Source: Sulfomarinibacter sp963733915 (GTDB lineage: Bacteria; Acidobacteriota; Thermoanaerobaculia; Thermoanaerobaculales; Sulfomarinibacteraceae). Taken from it: DNA of 64,000 nt. A program made the position numbers and the translations under genes. The notes beneath the pieces are model-generated. The model did not search any database, was not told the DNA's origin, and worked only from the letters and a program-made list of their open reading frames with translations. The DNA lies in the NCBI GenBank assembly GCA_963733915.1, contig CAVTEP010000009.1, forward strand, positions 124,001-188,000, written 5' to 3'. Shown here piece after piece: positions 36,101 to 44,475 of this stretch (the stretch's first letter is position 1; each line of letters opens with the position of its first letter).

Positions 36101-36368
36101 GGTTGCCGTCGTAGTTGCCGGTGAACGCGATCGTTCGACCATCCGGCGAAAAACGCGGAAAGCTCTCCTCGCCCTTGGGCGTGCTCAGCCGGTTGGCGAT
36201 GCCGCCACCCTTGGCGACGATCCAGATGTCGCCGCCGTAGACGAAGGCGATCTGGGTCGCCGAGATGTCTGGTTGGCGGATCAGCCGGGCGTTGATCTGC
36301 GCCTCGGCGGCGACGGTCGCAAGCAGAACGATACCAGTGAATACGACGGCACGAAGACGACGATGCAT
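33114..36368 (-). CDS. Tricorn-like protease (S41 family)
   Basis: Large exported serine protease of 1084 residues that degrades oligopeptides. A signal peptide covers residues 1-23. Residues 30-510 form WD40/TolB-like beta-propeller repeats (FPRFSPDGRTIAFTGNYDG, HPTWSPDGKYIAYFSDRSG, YRPMWSPDSKKIVFI). An acidic low-complexity insert (EANGEDEDEKSDDAEKTEDG) lies near 555-575. A C1 helical region, a PDZ domain (about 745-830) and the S41 catalytic core follow, with the nucleophile in WSGSGGDAFP. The start is ATG 36368 with GGGGAG upstream. It is probably periplasmic rather than cytosolic as in archaea. It is divergent from the methyltransferase gene. Confidence 0.93.
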   Translation of the reverse strand: MHRRLRAVVFTGIVLLATVAAEAQINARLIRQPDISATQIAFVYGGDIWIVAKGGGIANRLSTPKGEESFPRFSPDGRTIAFTGNYDGNQDIYVMPASGGLPTRITHHPESDRMLDWYPDGETLLFATPMASEKQRFRKLYRVPANGGLPTVLPVPYGEFGAISEDGSMLAYMPLSRDFRTWKRYRGGTAPEIWLFNLEDFSSQNVTQNDANDSQPMWHGSTLYFMSDRDGNMRANIWARDLDTGTARQVTFFTDFDVHFPAIGPHDMVFENGGRLYVMDLATETAEPVEVQVVTDRATLLPRVESVGGSTAGMDVSPSGKRAVLEARGEVFSLPAEHGVVRNLTRTSSFAERHPTWSPDGKYIAYFSDRSGEYELTIRPADGLGDETTLTSMGAGFRYRPMWSPDSKKIVFIDNLQKIHLFEVESRSLTEVDQGRWMTHPPLDGFRVSWSADSRWFAYHRGIDNRQNVVFLYDTDANQRHQVTSGFVESYEPVFDPEGKYLYFLSDRSFAPIYAEMDPTWIYTNTTNIVAVPLRADVASPLAPRNDIEANGEDEDEKSDDAEKTEDGEEEKKAEPVVIGLEGFEARAVVLPPEAGQYAGLGAVKGKVLYRRAPRTGADGEKSPLLFWDLEEREEKTILDNVDDYAISADGNKMLVASGGSFAIVDIAPDQKMDPSLATSSMEMTVVPAEEWRQIFNDSWRLERDFFYDPNMHGVDWPAMRERYGALLDEVITRWDLNFLIGELIGEINTSHSYRGGGDVENEEARGVGLLGVDWELAEGAYRIQEIITAAPWDTEVRSPLSEPGIDVSAGDWVLAVNGTPIDTAKDPWAAFEGLAETTVILTVNDRPGLEGAREVLVETLGDEARLRNLAWIEANRQKVEKATDGRVGYIYVPSTGRDGQTELYRMFRAQYAMDGLIIDERFNDGGQIPDRFVELLSRPLYNFWAVRSGTDWQTPMIAHTGPRVMLINAWSGSGGDAFPYYFRAAGLGPLIGTRTWGGLIGYSGCPALVDGGRLTVPTFSFYNLDGQWEVEGHGIEPDIEVVDDPSLMVNGGDPQLDRAVSEVMQALKENPPLRPNRPAYPVR

Positions 36369-36500
36369 GAAGCTCCCCCCTCGATGGATCGCGGATCGGC
36401 GCCGGTGGCCGATCCGAAACTCTCAGGATTGTACGTGATTCGAGCATGATGGTTCTGCGACGCAGATCGTCGTGTAATCTCAACCACCGGGGAGGCATCC

Positions 36501-37481
36501 ATGGCGCCATCAGATCTCGATCTCGACGGCTTTCAGCGCCTATTGTGGGGGTTTGCGAGCCATCGGGTGATCACCGTCGCCGGCCGCACCGGCATCCTGC
36601 GCCTGCTGGCCGAACGGGAGTGCACAACGAACGAGCTTGCCTCCGAGCTCGATCTCGACCCGTTGGCCGCGGGCAAGGTTGTGCGCGCGCTCAGCGCATG
36701 TGGCATCGTCGAGGCGGAGGGCGAGCGGTATCGGGCCGCTGCCGGGCTTCGCCAGCACTTCCAGCCCGGCGAGTACGACGTCGTTCCGTTTCTCGAGCAC
36801 TCCCACGCCATGTACGACCGCTGGGGCGCCACCCTCGAACCCTGGCTGCGCGGCGAGGACTGGCCGGCGGCTGAACGGACTCCCGAAGAGGTGCATCGTT
36901 TCGGCGCCGCCATGCGCGCGATGGGCGCCCAGATGGCGCGGCGAGTCGCATCGGTGCTCGACCTCGACGGCGTTCGCCGGATGCTCGACGTCGGCGGAGG
37001 TTGGGGGCACTTCGCGATGGCGCTGTGCGCGGTCAAACCGGATCTCGAAGCGGTCGTGCTCGATCGGCCCGCGGTTGTGGAGGAGGCCAGGAAGAATCTC
37101 GCCGGGACCCGGTTCAGCGCCCGCATCGATTTTCTGCCGGGTGATTACCTCATAACCGACTACGGCCAGAGTTTCGACCTCGTGCTTTTCGCCAACGTCC
37201 TGCACCAGGAGAGCGTCGACCGGGCGGGCGAGATGGTTCGTCTCGGAGCTGCGGCGCTGGCGGCGGGGGGCCGCGTGACGGTGGTCGATTTCGCCATCGA
37301 TGACCAGCGGCGAGAGCACCTGCTCGGCTCGCTGTTTGCGATCAACATGCGCTCCTTCGGCGACACCTGGCCCGAGCCGACGATCCGCGGGTGGATGACC
37401 GCGGCGGGCCTCGAAAGGGCCGAGCGAATCGATCTGGGCCCGGATCGATGGATCATTTCCGGCAGGAAGCCGAAACCTTGA
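36501..37481 (+). CDS. O-methyltransferase-like SAM enzyme with dimerisation domain
   Basis: Protein of 326 residues with a plant-type O-methyltransferase layout. An N-terminal winged-helix dimerisation domain (ECTTNELASELDLDPLAAGKVVRAL) precedes a Methyltransf_2 domain with the SAM motif MLDVGGGWGHFAMALCAVKP near 155-174, and FANVLHQES near the motif IV region. The usual catalytic His-Glu pair is plausible in HQE. The start is ATG 36501 with GGGGAGG seven bases upstream. Methyl acceptors range from phenolics to quinone or bacteriochlorin precursors, so none is assigned. Confidence 0.82.
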   Translation: MAPSDLDLDGFQRLLWGFASHRVITVAGRTGILRLLAERECTTNELASELDLDPLAAGKVVRALSACGIVEAEGERYRAAAGLRQHFQPGEYDVVPFLEHSHAMYDRWGATLEPWLRGEDWPAAERTPEEVHRFGAAMRAMGAQMARRVASVLDLDGVRRMLDVGGGWGHFAMALCAVKPDLEAVVLDRPAVVEEARKNLAGTRFSARIDFLPGDYLITDYGQSFDLVLFANVLHQESVDRAGEMVRLGAAALAAGGRVTVVDFAIDDQRREHLLGSLFAINMRSFGDTWPEPTIRGWMTAAGLERAERIDLGPDRWIISGRKPKP

Positions 37482-37496
37482 AGCGCTGCAAGTGAA

Positions 37497-37560
37497 TGGT
37501 TAAGAGTCAAGGGTCGGGTGGAAACGTTCTAACGTTTTAACGTTTAAACGTCTCAACGTC
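37497..37560. repeat. Mixed AAGAGTC and AACGTTCT repeat array
   Basis: A short GTTAAGAGTCAAGGGTCGGGTGG segment (heptamer class) is followed by AACGTTCT/AACGTTTT units, including perfect AACGTTTTAACGTT. The array lies between convergent genes and could serve as terminator for both. It is the only place where two repeat words are fused directly. Confidence 0.75.
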
Positions 37561-37577
37561 CGTCAGCGGATTCCGGT

Positions 37578-38744
37578 TCATGCCGCGTCGGCGAGTGCCT
37601 CGTCCACCAGCACCTCGGAGGCCCCGTCGGTGTAGATGGCGGTGAATGACCCGTCCTCGATGACCAGGGCCGAGGGACGGCCGTCGTAATGAGTCTCGAG
37701 CATTCCGGTATCGATGAGGAAAACACTACCGCCGAACCGGGTCTCGATGTGCCCCTCACGCTGAACGGTATGGCCGCTGACCATCCGCTCTGCGCCGACC
37801 CCGGCCAGGAGCGCCGCCATGCGCTCGGCCTCAGCCGATTCGTCCCACCTGGCTGCGCCGCGGAACCACAACGGTCCACCGGGTGAGTGCACGAACCATT
37901 GATCGACGTCGGCCAAGCCGTCGAGCTCGGGATCGGCTGGGTCCTGCTCGCTGTAAACGCTGACCAGGCTCTGCAGACCGGCGGTCGAAGGCACCAGGTG
38001 CTGCTCCACCATGTACTTCCGGACCCGGTCGTAGGTCGCAAGCTCGGCCGCCACCTCGGCGTTGATCTGATCGACGCTGAGCCCCTCGAGATCGGGGCCG
38101 ATGCCGCCGTGGATGAAGAGCACGCCGTCGATCACCACCGCCACCGGACGCTTTCGCAGCCACGCCCCGTAGACTCCGTCGGGACCGAGGGCCTCGTTGT
38201 ACTCGAGCCAGCCGGGAGGGAAGGCCGCCATCCAGCGATCCTTGACCTCGGAGGTGACCGGTGGCGCGGCTACCCCCATCGCCTTCGCTCTCGCGCTCAG
38301 GTAGGTCTTGTAATCCTTGAAAGCGGCCTTGCGAAGCTTTTCGGAGTCATCGCCGGCAAAGGTGCTGTAGATCTCCGGGTTGACGTCGCGGTAGAAACCG
38401 ATCAGGTTCATGCCCTCGTGGTTGCCGAGCAGGACGATCACCCGGCCGCCCGCGTGCGCCGCTTCCGTTTCGAGCCGCATCAGCAGGTCGAGGACCTTGC
38501 GCACCTCGAGCCCGCGGTCGAAAAGGTCGCCGGTCTGGACAAAGGTCGCATCGCCCCCGATCCAGTGGGTCTCCGAGTCAATCAGCCCGGCGCGCTGGAG
38601 GATCATCACCAGGCCGGTGTAGCTGCCGTGCACGTCGCCCACCGCGACGATCCGCTCGCCGGCGGGCGCGGCGGAAACCGTCAGCAGCACCGCAACCACT
38701 GCAGCGACCACCGGGAAATGGGTCAGCCGATTCCGCTCTCTCAT
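37578..38744 (-). CDS. Exported metallophosphoesterase (Shewanella-like phosphatase type)
   Basis: PPP-superfamily phosphatase of 388 residues with signal peptide 1-27 (PVVAAVVAVLLTVSAAPAG). Metal-binding motifs are GDVHGSYTGL, VQTGDLFDRG and LLGNHEGMN, then FIHGGIGPD and SGHTVQREG. The order and spacing fit the SLP group. The start is ATG 38744, whose A is shared with the symporter stop. The frame continues upstream into the symporter only because of a frameshift there, so an apparent fusion protein is not real. The substrate is unknown. Confidence 0.88.
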   Translation of the reverse strand: MRERNRLTHFPVVAAVVAVLLTVSAAPAGERIVAVGDVHGSYTGLVMILQRAGLIDSETHWIGGDATFVQTGDLFDRGLEVRKVLDLLMRLETEAAHAGGRVIVLLGNHEGMNLIGFYRDVNPEIYSTFAGDDSEKLRKAAFKDYKTYLSARAKAMGVAAPPVTSEVKDRWMAAFPPGWLEYNEALGPDGVYGAWLRKRPVAVVIDGVLFIHGGIGPDLEGLSVDQINAEVAAELATYDRVRKYMVEQHLVPSTAGLQSLVSVYSEQDPADPELDGLADVDQWFVHSPGGPLWFRGAARWDESAEAERMAALLAGVGAERMVSGHTVQREGHIETRFGGSVFLIDTGMLETHYDGRPSALVIEDGSFTAIYTDGASEVLVDEALADAA

Positions 38745-40241
38745 CAGTTCTCTCCCGATGAGGGTAACGTCTTCCCGGCCGCCGGTGTTCCCCGGTGAAA
38801 CACAACCCCCAGCGCCATCACCAGGGTGCTGACCGCCAAAGCGAAGGTCGCCGGCACCGCGGGGTTGTTGTGGTACGGCGTGATACCGCCGTAGTACATC
38901 CCGAAGTGAACCACCAGCGCGCTGGCCGCGGCGGCAAAGGCGAGCCGTGCCGACGCGCGGGTCGAAAAGATGCCGAAGAGCACCGGTGCGAAGGTCGCGG
39001 CGAAGAGCGCATAGATGCCGTTCTGGGCGAAGATCGCCACCGACAACGGCTGGTCGACGATCTGCCACCAGGCAAGCAGCAGTGTGATCGGCGCCAAGCG
39101 CCACCAGGAAGATCCTGCCCACCCTGAGCAGTCGGGTCTGCAGGCGGTCCGCCGCCATGCCGCGCGCCCTCGCGATGGTGCCGTAGAAGTCGTTGCCAAA
39201 GATGGTCGAAAGCGCCAGGATCACCCCCTCGAGGGTCGAGAACCCGGCCGCGAGCACGCCCAGCATGATGAAGGCGCGGAGGCCGGGTGCAAAGCCGGTG
39301 GCGATGTAGGTCGCCACCACCCGGTCGGGCGGGAGGTCGCCGCCGAGCTCGAGCCGTGCGTAGAGGCCGACCAGCAGCACCGCGGTAAAGACCGTGCCCG
39401 CCACCATCGCGGTGACGAGGTAGGTGTTGACGTCGCGCTCCGAACGCAGGTAGAGGGCCTTGGAGATGATGTGGGGCTGCATGATGATGGCGAGGCCGAT
39501 GACGAAGTTGGCCACCACGACCTCGAAGAGATTGCGGAAGAGAAGACTGTCCGGGTTGGTCATGCTGCCGTAGTACGGCGCCATCGCGTCGAGGCGGCCG
39601 AAGAAACCCGCCAAACCATCGCCAAAGATCGAAGCGCCGGATGCCACCAGGATCACCGCCACCGCCAGCATGGTGATGGCCTGGACGCTGTTCGACCACA
39701 CGTGAAGGCTTGCGCCGCCAAACAGAATGTAGCCGAAGGTGAAGATCACGACCATCAACAGCGCCGGCCACATGCCGATCTGGAGCACACTCATCAGGAC
39801 CAGGACGAGGGCGGTGACGATGAGGACCAGAAACGTGACCTGCAGCATGCTCGCGACCGCAAAGAACACCCTCAGCCTGCGGTCGCCGTAGCGGTCACCC
39901 AGCCACTGCGGGACCGTCAGCACCGTAAAGCGGTCACCGACCCGACGGAAACGCTTGCTGGTCACCACCAGACCGATGAAGATCCCGAGCGGCGCCGCCA
40001 TGCCGTAGCCGACCACCCCGGACCAGCCATAGGCGTGGATCAGACCCGGGTTGATGACAAAGGTGGCGACCGAGGTCATGTTGGCGGCCAGTGAAAGACC
40101 GACAAAGAAGGGCGGAATCCGCCGGCTGCCGACCGAGAAGGACTCGATGTCGGAAGCCCGCCGCCGGTTGCGCCAGGCAAGCAGGACGATCACTGCGGCG
40201 TAGGCAATGAGAAGGGCCCAGGGGAGGAGCGTTTCGTTCAT
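38744..40241 (-). pseudogene. Sodium:solute symporter, single frameshift
   Basis: SSS-family membrane transporter of about 12-13 helices. The first frame runs from ATG 40241 through FVINPGLIHAYGWSGVVGYG and the typical GGMWA-like ASLHVWSNSVQAITML to RIFLVAL. It then loses sense, while the next frame resumes with APITLLLAWWQIVDQP and ends at the TGA 38744. One extra A on the plus strand in CCAAGCGCC (39096/39097) explains the shift; removing it restores a normal C-terminus. This is either a sequencing/assembly error or a fresh inactivation. The substrate is undetermined. The gene is coupled to the downstream phosphoesterase. Confidence 0.85.
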
Positions 40242-40309
40242 GGAATCACCCTAACAGGCGGTTTGCAGCGTATGTCCGAGCAGCGCACCGCATGGCCCAG
40301 TTTTGGGCC

Positions 40310-40416
40310 CAGTTTTGAGTTTTGAGTTTTGAGTTTTGAGTTACCACCCTCCCTCCGGGTATGTTTGGGTGGGCGGGGGAAAACTCAAACCTCATAACTC
40401 AAAACTCAACACTCAG
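40310..40416. repeat. Intergenic repeat pair, GTTTTGA heptamer class
   Basis: The left arm (40310-40342) is four tandem GTTTTGA heptamers. The inner stem is CCACCCTCCCTCC / GGGTGGGCGGGGG. The right arm (40380-40416) is the inverted TCAAAAC/TCATAAC series. The TGA stop of holB (40413-40415, read on the minus strand) lies inside the right arm. Confidence 0.88.
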
Positions 40417-41327
40417 AGTTCCTGGTACCACCGCATCAGACACGACACCATCTGCGCCCGGCTGTTGAGGTTGAGAGCTTTCGTGCGGCGCTCGGTCGTC
40501 AGGAGATCCACCGCCAGCCGGGCCAGTTCCTCACCAGAGGGGTCGTCTTCGGTCGCGACCGCCATCTCCGCAACAACCGCGGCGGTCACCGCAAACGGCG
40601 GCACCCCCTCCGGCAGGACATAGGGAAGGCGCAGCAGGTGCCGGGTTTCGCCTTCGAGGCCGCCACCGATCGCCTCACGAACGACCCGGACCGCCTCGGC
40701 CGCCCGATCGCTGTCGGCCAGGGACTCGACCAACTCGGGCAGCGGAGACCGGTCGGCGAGCCGCCTCGCCACCGCCACCGTGCCGGGCAACATCAGCTGC
40801 TGGCAGCGGGAGCGGATGGTCGGCAGGACCGCCGCCGGATTGGCCGCGAGAAGGATGAACACCGCGTGCGCCGGCGGCTCTTCGAGGGTCTTGAGGAAGG
40901 CGTTTGCGGCGCTGGCGCCGAATCGCGCGGCCTCGACGCCGTCCAGGATCCATACCCGCCTCCGGCCCTCGTACGGGCGGCTCTGGGCTGTTTTGACGAT
41001 CTCCCGAATCTGGGGAATCGTGATGATCTGCTTCGCGCCCACCGGCAGCACTGCCACCACGTCGGGATGCACACCGTCTCGGATCCGCTCGGCGCAGCCG
41101 CTCTCGCTCCACGGCGCAATTGCCCCATCGCAGACCAGCAGCACGGCCGTTTCCACCGCCGCCAGCTCGCGACCGAGCCCGGCCGGGCCGATCAGGAGGA
41201 CGGCGTGCGGCATGCGGTCGCGCTCTCTCGCCTGGAGCAGACGCTCGAGCCCCGGCCCCACCAGAGCACCCCAGCGCTCCCGGTCGAGCGCCTCGGCCTC
41301 CCACCAACGGGCCGGCTCGTCGCTCAC
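40413..41327 (-). CDS. holB: DNA polymerase III delta' subunit
   Basis: Clamp-loader subunit of 304 residues. The degenerate P-loop GPAGLGRELA lacks the ATP-binding Lys, as usual for delta'. IPQIREIVKTAQSRPYEGRRRVWILDGVE, then AANAFLKTLEEPP and TIRSRCQQL are highly characteristic. The zinc cysteines are incomplete. The start is ATG 41327, overlapping the tmk stop by ATGA, a classic tmk-holB pairing. The stop codon is contributed by the GTTTTGA repeat. Confidence 0.92.
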   Translation of the reverse strand: MSDEPARWWEAEALDRERWGALVGPGLERLLQARERDRMPHAVLLIGPAGLGRELAAVETAVLLVCDGAIAPWSESGCAERIRDGVHPDVVAVLPVGAKQIITIPQIREIVKTAQSRPYEGRRRVWILDGVEAARFGASAANAFLKTLEEPPAHAVFILLAANPAAVLPTIRSRCQQLMLPGTVAVARRLADRSPLPELVESLADSDRAAEAVRVVREAIGGGLEGETRHLLRLPYVLPEGVPPFAVTAAVVAEMAVATEDDPSGEELARLAVDLLTTERRTKALNLNSRAQMVSCLMRWYQEL

Positions 41328-41959
41328 CGTAATGCCTCCGGGAGCACCGGGTGGATGCGCGCGAAGACCTTTTCCGGCCGGCCCACGGCGTCGATGATCC
41401 GCACCCGGTCCGGCTCCCGCCGGGCGAGCTCGAGGAATCCCTCGCGGACCTTTTGATGAAACGCCGCCGGCTCGTCATCGAGCCGGCTCTCGCGGCCCGC
41501 GGCTTTCGAGTTCCTGGAGTGGGCGCGGGCGAGGGCCGCCCCGGGTTCCATGTCGAACACCAAGGTCAGATCGGGGTTGAGCCCCCCGGTGGCCAATCGA
41601 TTGAGCCGCGCCACCTCGTCCCAGCCGAGCCCGCGCACCAACCCCTGGTACACCAACGACGAGTCGGTGAAGCGGTCGCACAGCACCACCGCGCCGCCGG
41701 CCAGGGCCGGATGAACGATGCGTTCGACGTGGTCGCGGCGAGCGGCCTCGAGGAGGAAGATCTCGCTCAGGCCGTCAGGTGCGAGCTCCGGATCGAGGAG
41801 CAGCGCCCGCACCGCCTCCGCGAGCGGCGTGCCGCCGGGTTCGCGGGTCAGCACGGTACGGTGGCCGAGCGTCCGCAGCCACTCGTCGAGGAGCCCGAGC
41901 TGGGTGCTCTTGCCGGTCCCCTCCCCGCCTTCGAAGGTAATGAACCATCCCTTTGGCAT
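41324..41959 (-). CDS. tmk: Thymidylate kinase
   Basis: Phosphorylates dTMP to dTDP. The P-loop FEGGEGTGKST lies at residues 8-18, TREPGGTPLAEAVR follows, CDRFTDSSLVYQG is the DR(Y/F) motif, and the lid region LARAHSRN follows. The start is ATG 41959; the frame reads on upstream through a repeat element and antisense lipA and is not real there. 211 residues is normal. It is coupled to holB downstream. Confidence 0.95.
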   Translation of the reverse strand: MPKGWFITFEGGEGTGKSTQLGLLDEWLRTLGHRTVLTREPGGTPLAEAVRALLLDPELAPDGLSEIFLLEAARRDHVERIVHPALAGGAVVLCDRFTDSSLVYQGLVRGLGWDEVARLNRLATGGLNPDLTLVFDMEPGAALARAHSRNSKAAGRESRLDDEPAAFHQKVREGFLELARREPDRVRIIDAVGRPEKVFARIHPVLPEALR

Positions 41960-41993
41960 GGCCGAGAGTATAGCTGCGACACCGGCGGCATAC

Positions 41994-42193
41994 GAACCAC
42001 GAAGACACAAAGACACGAAGAACACACAAAGCCGCCCACCCACCCAAGCTGCCCACAGATCACACGGATGTTCCGCTATCAACAACCGGAGGCGCTTCAA
42101 CGTCAGCGGTGGCCTCTTTGCGCCTCTGCGTCTTTGCACGGGTGGAGGGGAGGGCGGCTCTGTGTTCTCTGTGTCTCTGTGGTTGTGCCGGAG
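41994..42193. repeat. Composite intergenic repeat, CACGAAG / CACAGAG classes with GGGTGG core
   Basis: The left arm (41994-42037) carries CACGAAGA and CACAAAGA units then GCCGCCCACCCACCC. The right part (42138-42193) gives GGGTGGAGGGGAGGGCGGC and CTCTGTGT units. Between them lie an ACAGATCACACGGAT motif and a CCTCTTTGCGCC/CTCTGCGTC series. The two outer arms use different but related words, as if two elements recombined. The element fills the tmk-lipA gap. Confidence 0.8.
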
Positions 42194-42201
42194 TCGGCAG
42201 T

Positions 42202-43086
42202 TCAACCCTGACCGACGACGCGCAGGAACGCCTCCTCGGCCCGGTAGGAGGAGCGGACGAAGGGACCGGCGAAGACCTCGAGCCCGAGGGCCGTGCCCGC
42301 CTTCTCGAGCTCGGCGAACTCCTCCGGGCTCCAGTAGCGCGCCACCGCCACCTGCTTCGGGGTCGGCTGCAGGTACTGGCCGATGGTCACCGCCTGGCAA
42401 CCCGCGTCCCGGAGGTCTCCAAGCACCGCGACCACCTCGTCGCGGGTTTCGCCCAGGCCTACCATGAGACCCGACTTGCGGAGCATGGCGGGCGCGCGCT
42501 CCGCGACCCGGCTGAGCACCTCCAGGGCCCACTCGTAGCGCCCCGAGCGACGCACCTGCCGATACAGGCGTGGCACCGTCTCGACGTTGTGGTTGTAAAC
42601 CTCGGGACCGGCGTCGACGATCCGGTCGACCTGGACCATGTCGCCCCGGAAGTCCGGTGTCAGGACCTCGATCGTCGGAGGATATTCGAGCGCGCGCAGC
42701 CGGTCGATGCACTCCACGAACCCCTTCGCGCCACCGTCGGCCAGATCGTCGCGGTCGACCGCGGTGATCACCACGTGCTCGAGACCCATGCCGAGCACCG
42801 CGTCCGCCAACTGCCGTGGTTCGTCGGGATCGAGGGCCGGCGGCCGGCCGTGGGCGATCGAGCAGTAGGAGCAGTTGCGGGTGCAGACCCGGCCGTTGAT
42901 GAGGAAGGTCGCGGTGCCGCGCGAGAAGCACTCGCTGCGGTTCGGGCAGCGCGCCTCCTCGCACACCGTGTGCAGCCCGCCCGAGCGCATGCGTTTCTTG
43001 ATCTCGTGCAGCTCACCGAGCCGCATCCGGCGCGAGCGAATCCACGCCGGCAGCGCCGGCCCTGGAGCGTGACCGCCAAAGCTCAA
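42202..43086 (-). CDS. lipA: Lipoyl synthase
   Basis: Radical SAM enzyme that inserts two sulfurs into protein-bound octanoate. The auxiliary cluster cysteines are C42, C47 and C53 (CEEARCPNRSEC). The radical-SAM set is C68, C72, C75 (CTRNCSYC). TIEVLTPDFRGD, HNVETVPRLYRQVR, KSGLMVGLGET and the C-terminal FVRSSYRAEE (cluster-binding RSSY serine) complete the signature. The start is ATG 43086, overlapping the SPOR gene by ATGA. It would supply lipoate for GcvH and any oxoacid dehydrogenases. No LipB is adjacent. Confidence 0.96.
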   Translation of the reverse strand: MSFGGHAPGPALPAWIRSRRMRLGELHEIKKRMRSGGLHTVCEEARCPNRSECFSRGTATFLINGRVCTRNCSYCSIAHGRPPALDPDEPRQLADAVLGMGLEHVVITAVDRDDLADGGAKGFVECIDRLRALEYPPTIEVLTPDFRGDMVQVDRIVDAGPEVYNHNVETVPRLYRQVRRSGRYEWALEVLSRVAERAPAMLRKSGLMVGLGETRDEVVAVLGDLRDAGCQAVTIGQYLQPTPKQVAVARYWSPEEFAELEKAGTALGLEVFAGPFVRSSYRAEEAFLRVVGQG

Positions 43087-43634
43087 GGTGCAACCACCCA
43101 GGCGTCGGGAAAGCCGGCGGCGCTCATCCGCTGCGCCACCCGGTCGGCCGAGCTGCGGTCCGGAAACGGGCCCACGCGAAGCTTGTACAGCGTCGCCGAG
43201 CCGGCCGCCTGGACCGTCGTCAGGAGCTGGTGTTCGCGCGGGAACCCGAGACCTTCGAGCTTCGATCTCGCCGCCTCCACCGATTGGCTGCTGGATGAGG
43301 CCAGAACCTGCACGAAGAACTCGTCAGGCTTCGGGACGGGAGTCGCGGTCGGTTTGGGCGGCACCTGGGTTGCGGTCGGCGGCGGTGTGGGAATCGCGGT
43401 CGGCGGTGGTGTTTCCGCGGGCACAACGGTCGGAATCACGACCTCGGGGATGTCAGTCGGCGTCGCCGCCGCCTGGAGGGCGGTCATCGTCGCCGGCTCC
43501 CGTTCGGCCGAGAGCACCGACCAGGCCGCGCCGTAGCCGAGGGCGAAGGCGAGTACCATGACCAGGGCCAGCGCGATCAGCAGCGCCGTCAACCAGCGCG
43601 GGCTCAGTTCGATGACGTAATAGCTTCGACTCAT
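43083..43634 (-). CDS. SPOR-domain membrane protein
   Basis: Bitopic protein of 183 residues: a short cytosolic N-terminus, one transmembrane helix near 15-38, a Pro/Thr-rich periplasmic linker (VPAETPPPTAIPTPPPTATQ) and a C-terminal SPOR domain of about 75 residues (FFVQVLASSSSQSVEAARSK). SPOR domains bind denuded peptidoglycan at the division septum. The start is ATG 43634. It overlaps lipA, an uncommon but tight pairing that probably reflects operon layout only. Confidence 0.88.
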   Translation of the reverse strand: MSRSYYVIELSPRWLTALLIALALVMVLAFALGYGAAWSVLSAEREPATMTALQAAATPTDIPEVVIPTVVPAETPPPTAIPTPPPTATQVPPKPTATPVPKPDEFFVQVLASSSSQSVEAARSKLEGLGFPREHQLLTTVQAAGSATLYKLRVGPFPDRSSADRVAQRMSAAGFPDAWVVAP

Positions 43635-43698
43635 TCGGTGATTCCGGTTTCTCCGCGCCAGCTTTCCCGTCTCCTCTCGGAGAACAAGAGACCGCCGC

Positions 43699-44475
43699 TT
43701 ATTCTTTCTTGTCAGCCAGCATGCCCGACAGGGCCTCCATCATCCTGATCGGTACCGGGAAGACAATGGTCGAGGCGTTCTCGGTGGAGATTTCGGTCAG
43801 AGTCTGGAGGTAGCGGAGCTGGATCGTGATCGGGTTGGCCCGCATGACGTCGGCCGCCTGAGCGAGCTTTTGCGACGCCTCGAACTCACCTGAGGCATGG
43901 ATGATTTTGGCCCGCTTTTCACGTTCGGCCTCAGCCTGCTTGGCGATCGCCCGTTGCATGTCGGGTGGCAGGTCGACGTGCTTGACCTCGACCATCGACA
44001 CCTTGACGCCCCACGGGTCGGAGTGTTGGTCGATGATCTCCTGCAGACGGACGTTGAGCTCCTCGCGTTTGCTCAAGAGGTCGTCGAGCTCGACCTCGCC
44101 GAGCACCGCCCGCAGGGTGGTCTGGGCGAGCTGTGAGGTGGCGTAGATGTAGTTCTCCACATCGACCACCGCCTTGACCGGGTTCATGACCCGGAAATAG
44201 ACGACCGCGTTGACCTTGACCGACACGTTGTCGCGGGTGATCACGTCCTGCGGTGGGATGTCGTGGACGACGGTCCGCAGGCTCATCTTGACCATCCGGT
44301 CGATAGGCCAGAAGACAAAGACAAAACCGGGCCCCTTGGGTTCTCTGAGCACCCGGCCGAGGCGGAAAATCACGCCGCGTTCGTACTCGTTGAGGATATT
44401 GATCCACTTGAAGACCACGAAGACCGCAAAAAAGATTGCCAGACCGAGACCGGACCCGAGGATTCCCATCATCAA
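43699..44475 (-). CDS. Slipin (stomatin/SPFH-family protein)
   Basis: Membrane-anchored SPFH-domain protein of 258 residues. A hydrophobic hairpin segment lies near 6-24, then NEYERGVIFRLGRV and the SPFH domain with MVEVKHVDLPPDMQRAIAKQAEAEREKRAKI and the coiled-coil tail. It oligomerises on the inner membrane. The ATG at 44475 overlaps the NfeD stop by ATGA; the NfeD-slipin pair is a conserved two-gene unit in which the protease is thought to cut the slipin C-terminus. Confidence 0.93.
   Translation of the reverse strand: MMMGILGSGLGLAIFFAVFVVFKWINILNEYERGVIFRLGRVLREPKGPGFVFVFWPIDRMVKMSLRTVVHDIPPQDVITRDNVSVKVNAVVYFRVMNPVKAVVDVENYIYATSQLAQTTLRAVLGEVELDDLLSKREELNVRLQEIIDQHSDPWGVKVSMVEVKHVDLPPDMQRAIAKQAEAEREKRAKIIHASGEFEASQKLAQAADVMRANPITIQLRYLQTLTEISTENASTIVFPVPIRMMEALSGMLADKKE

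Noticed and set aside
37578..40241. An apparent symporter-phosphoesterase fusion protein of 887 residues
   Set aside because: The join comes from a single-base frameshift. The correct symporter end lies in another frame and stops exactly at the ATG of a phosphoesterase with its own signal peptide.
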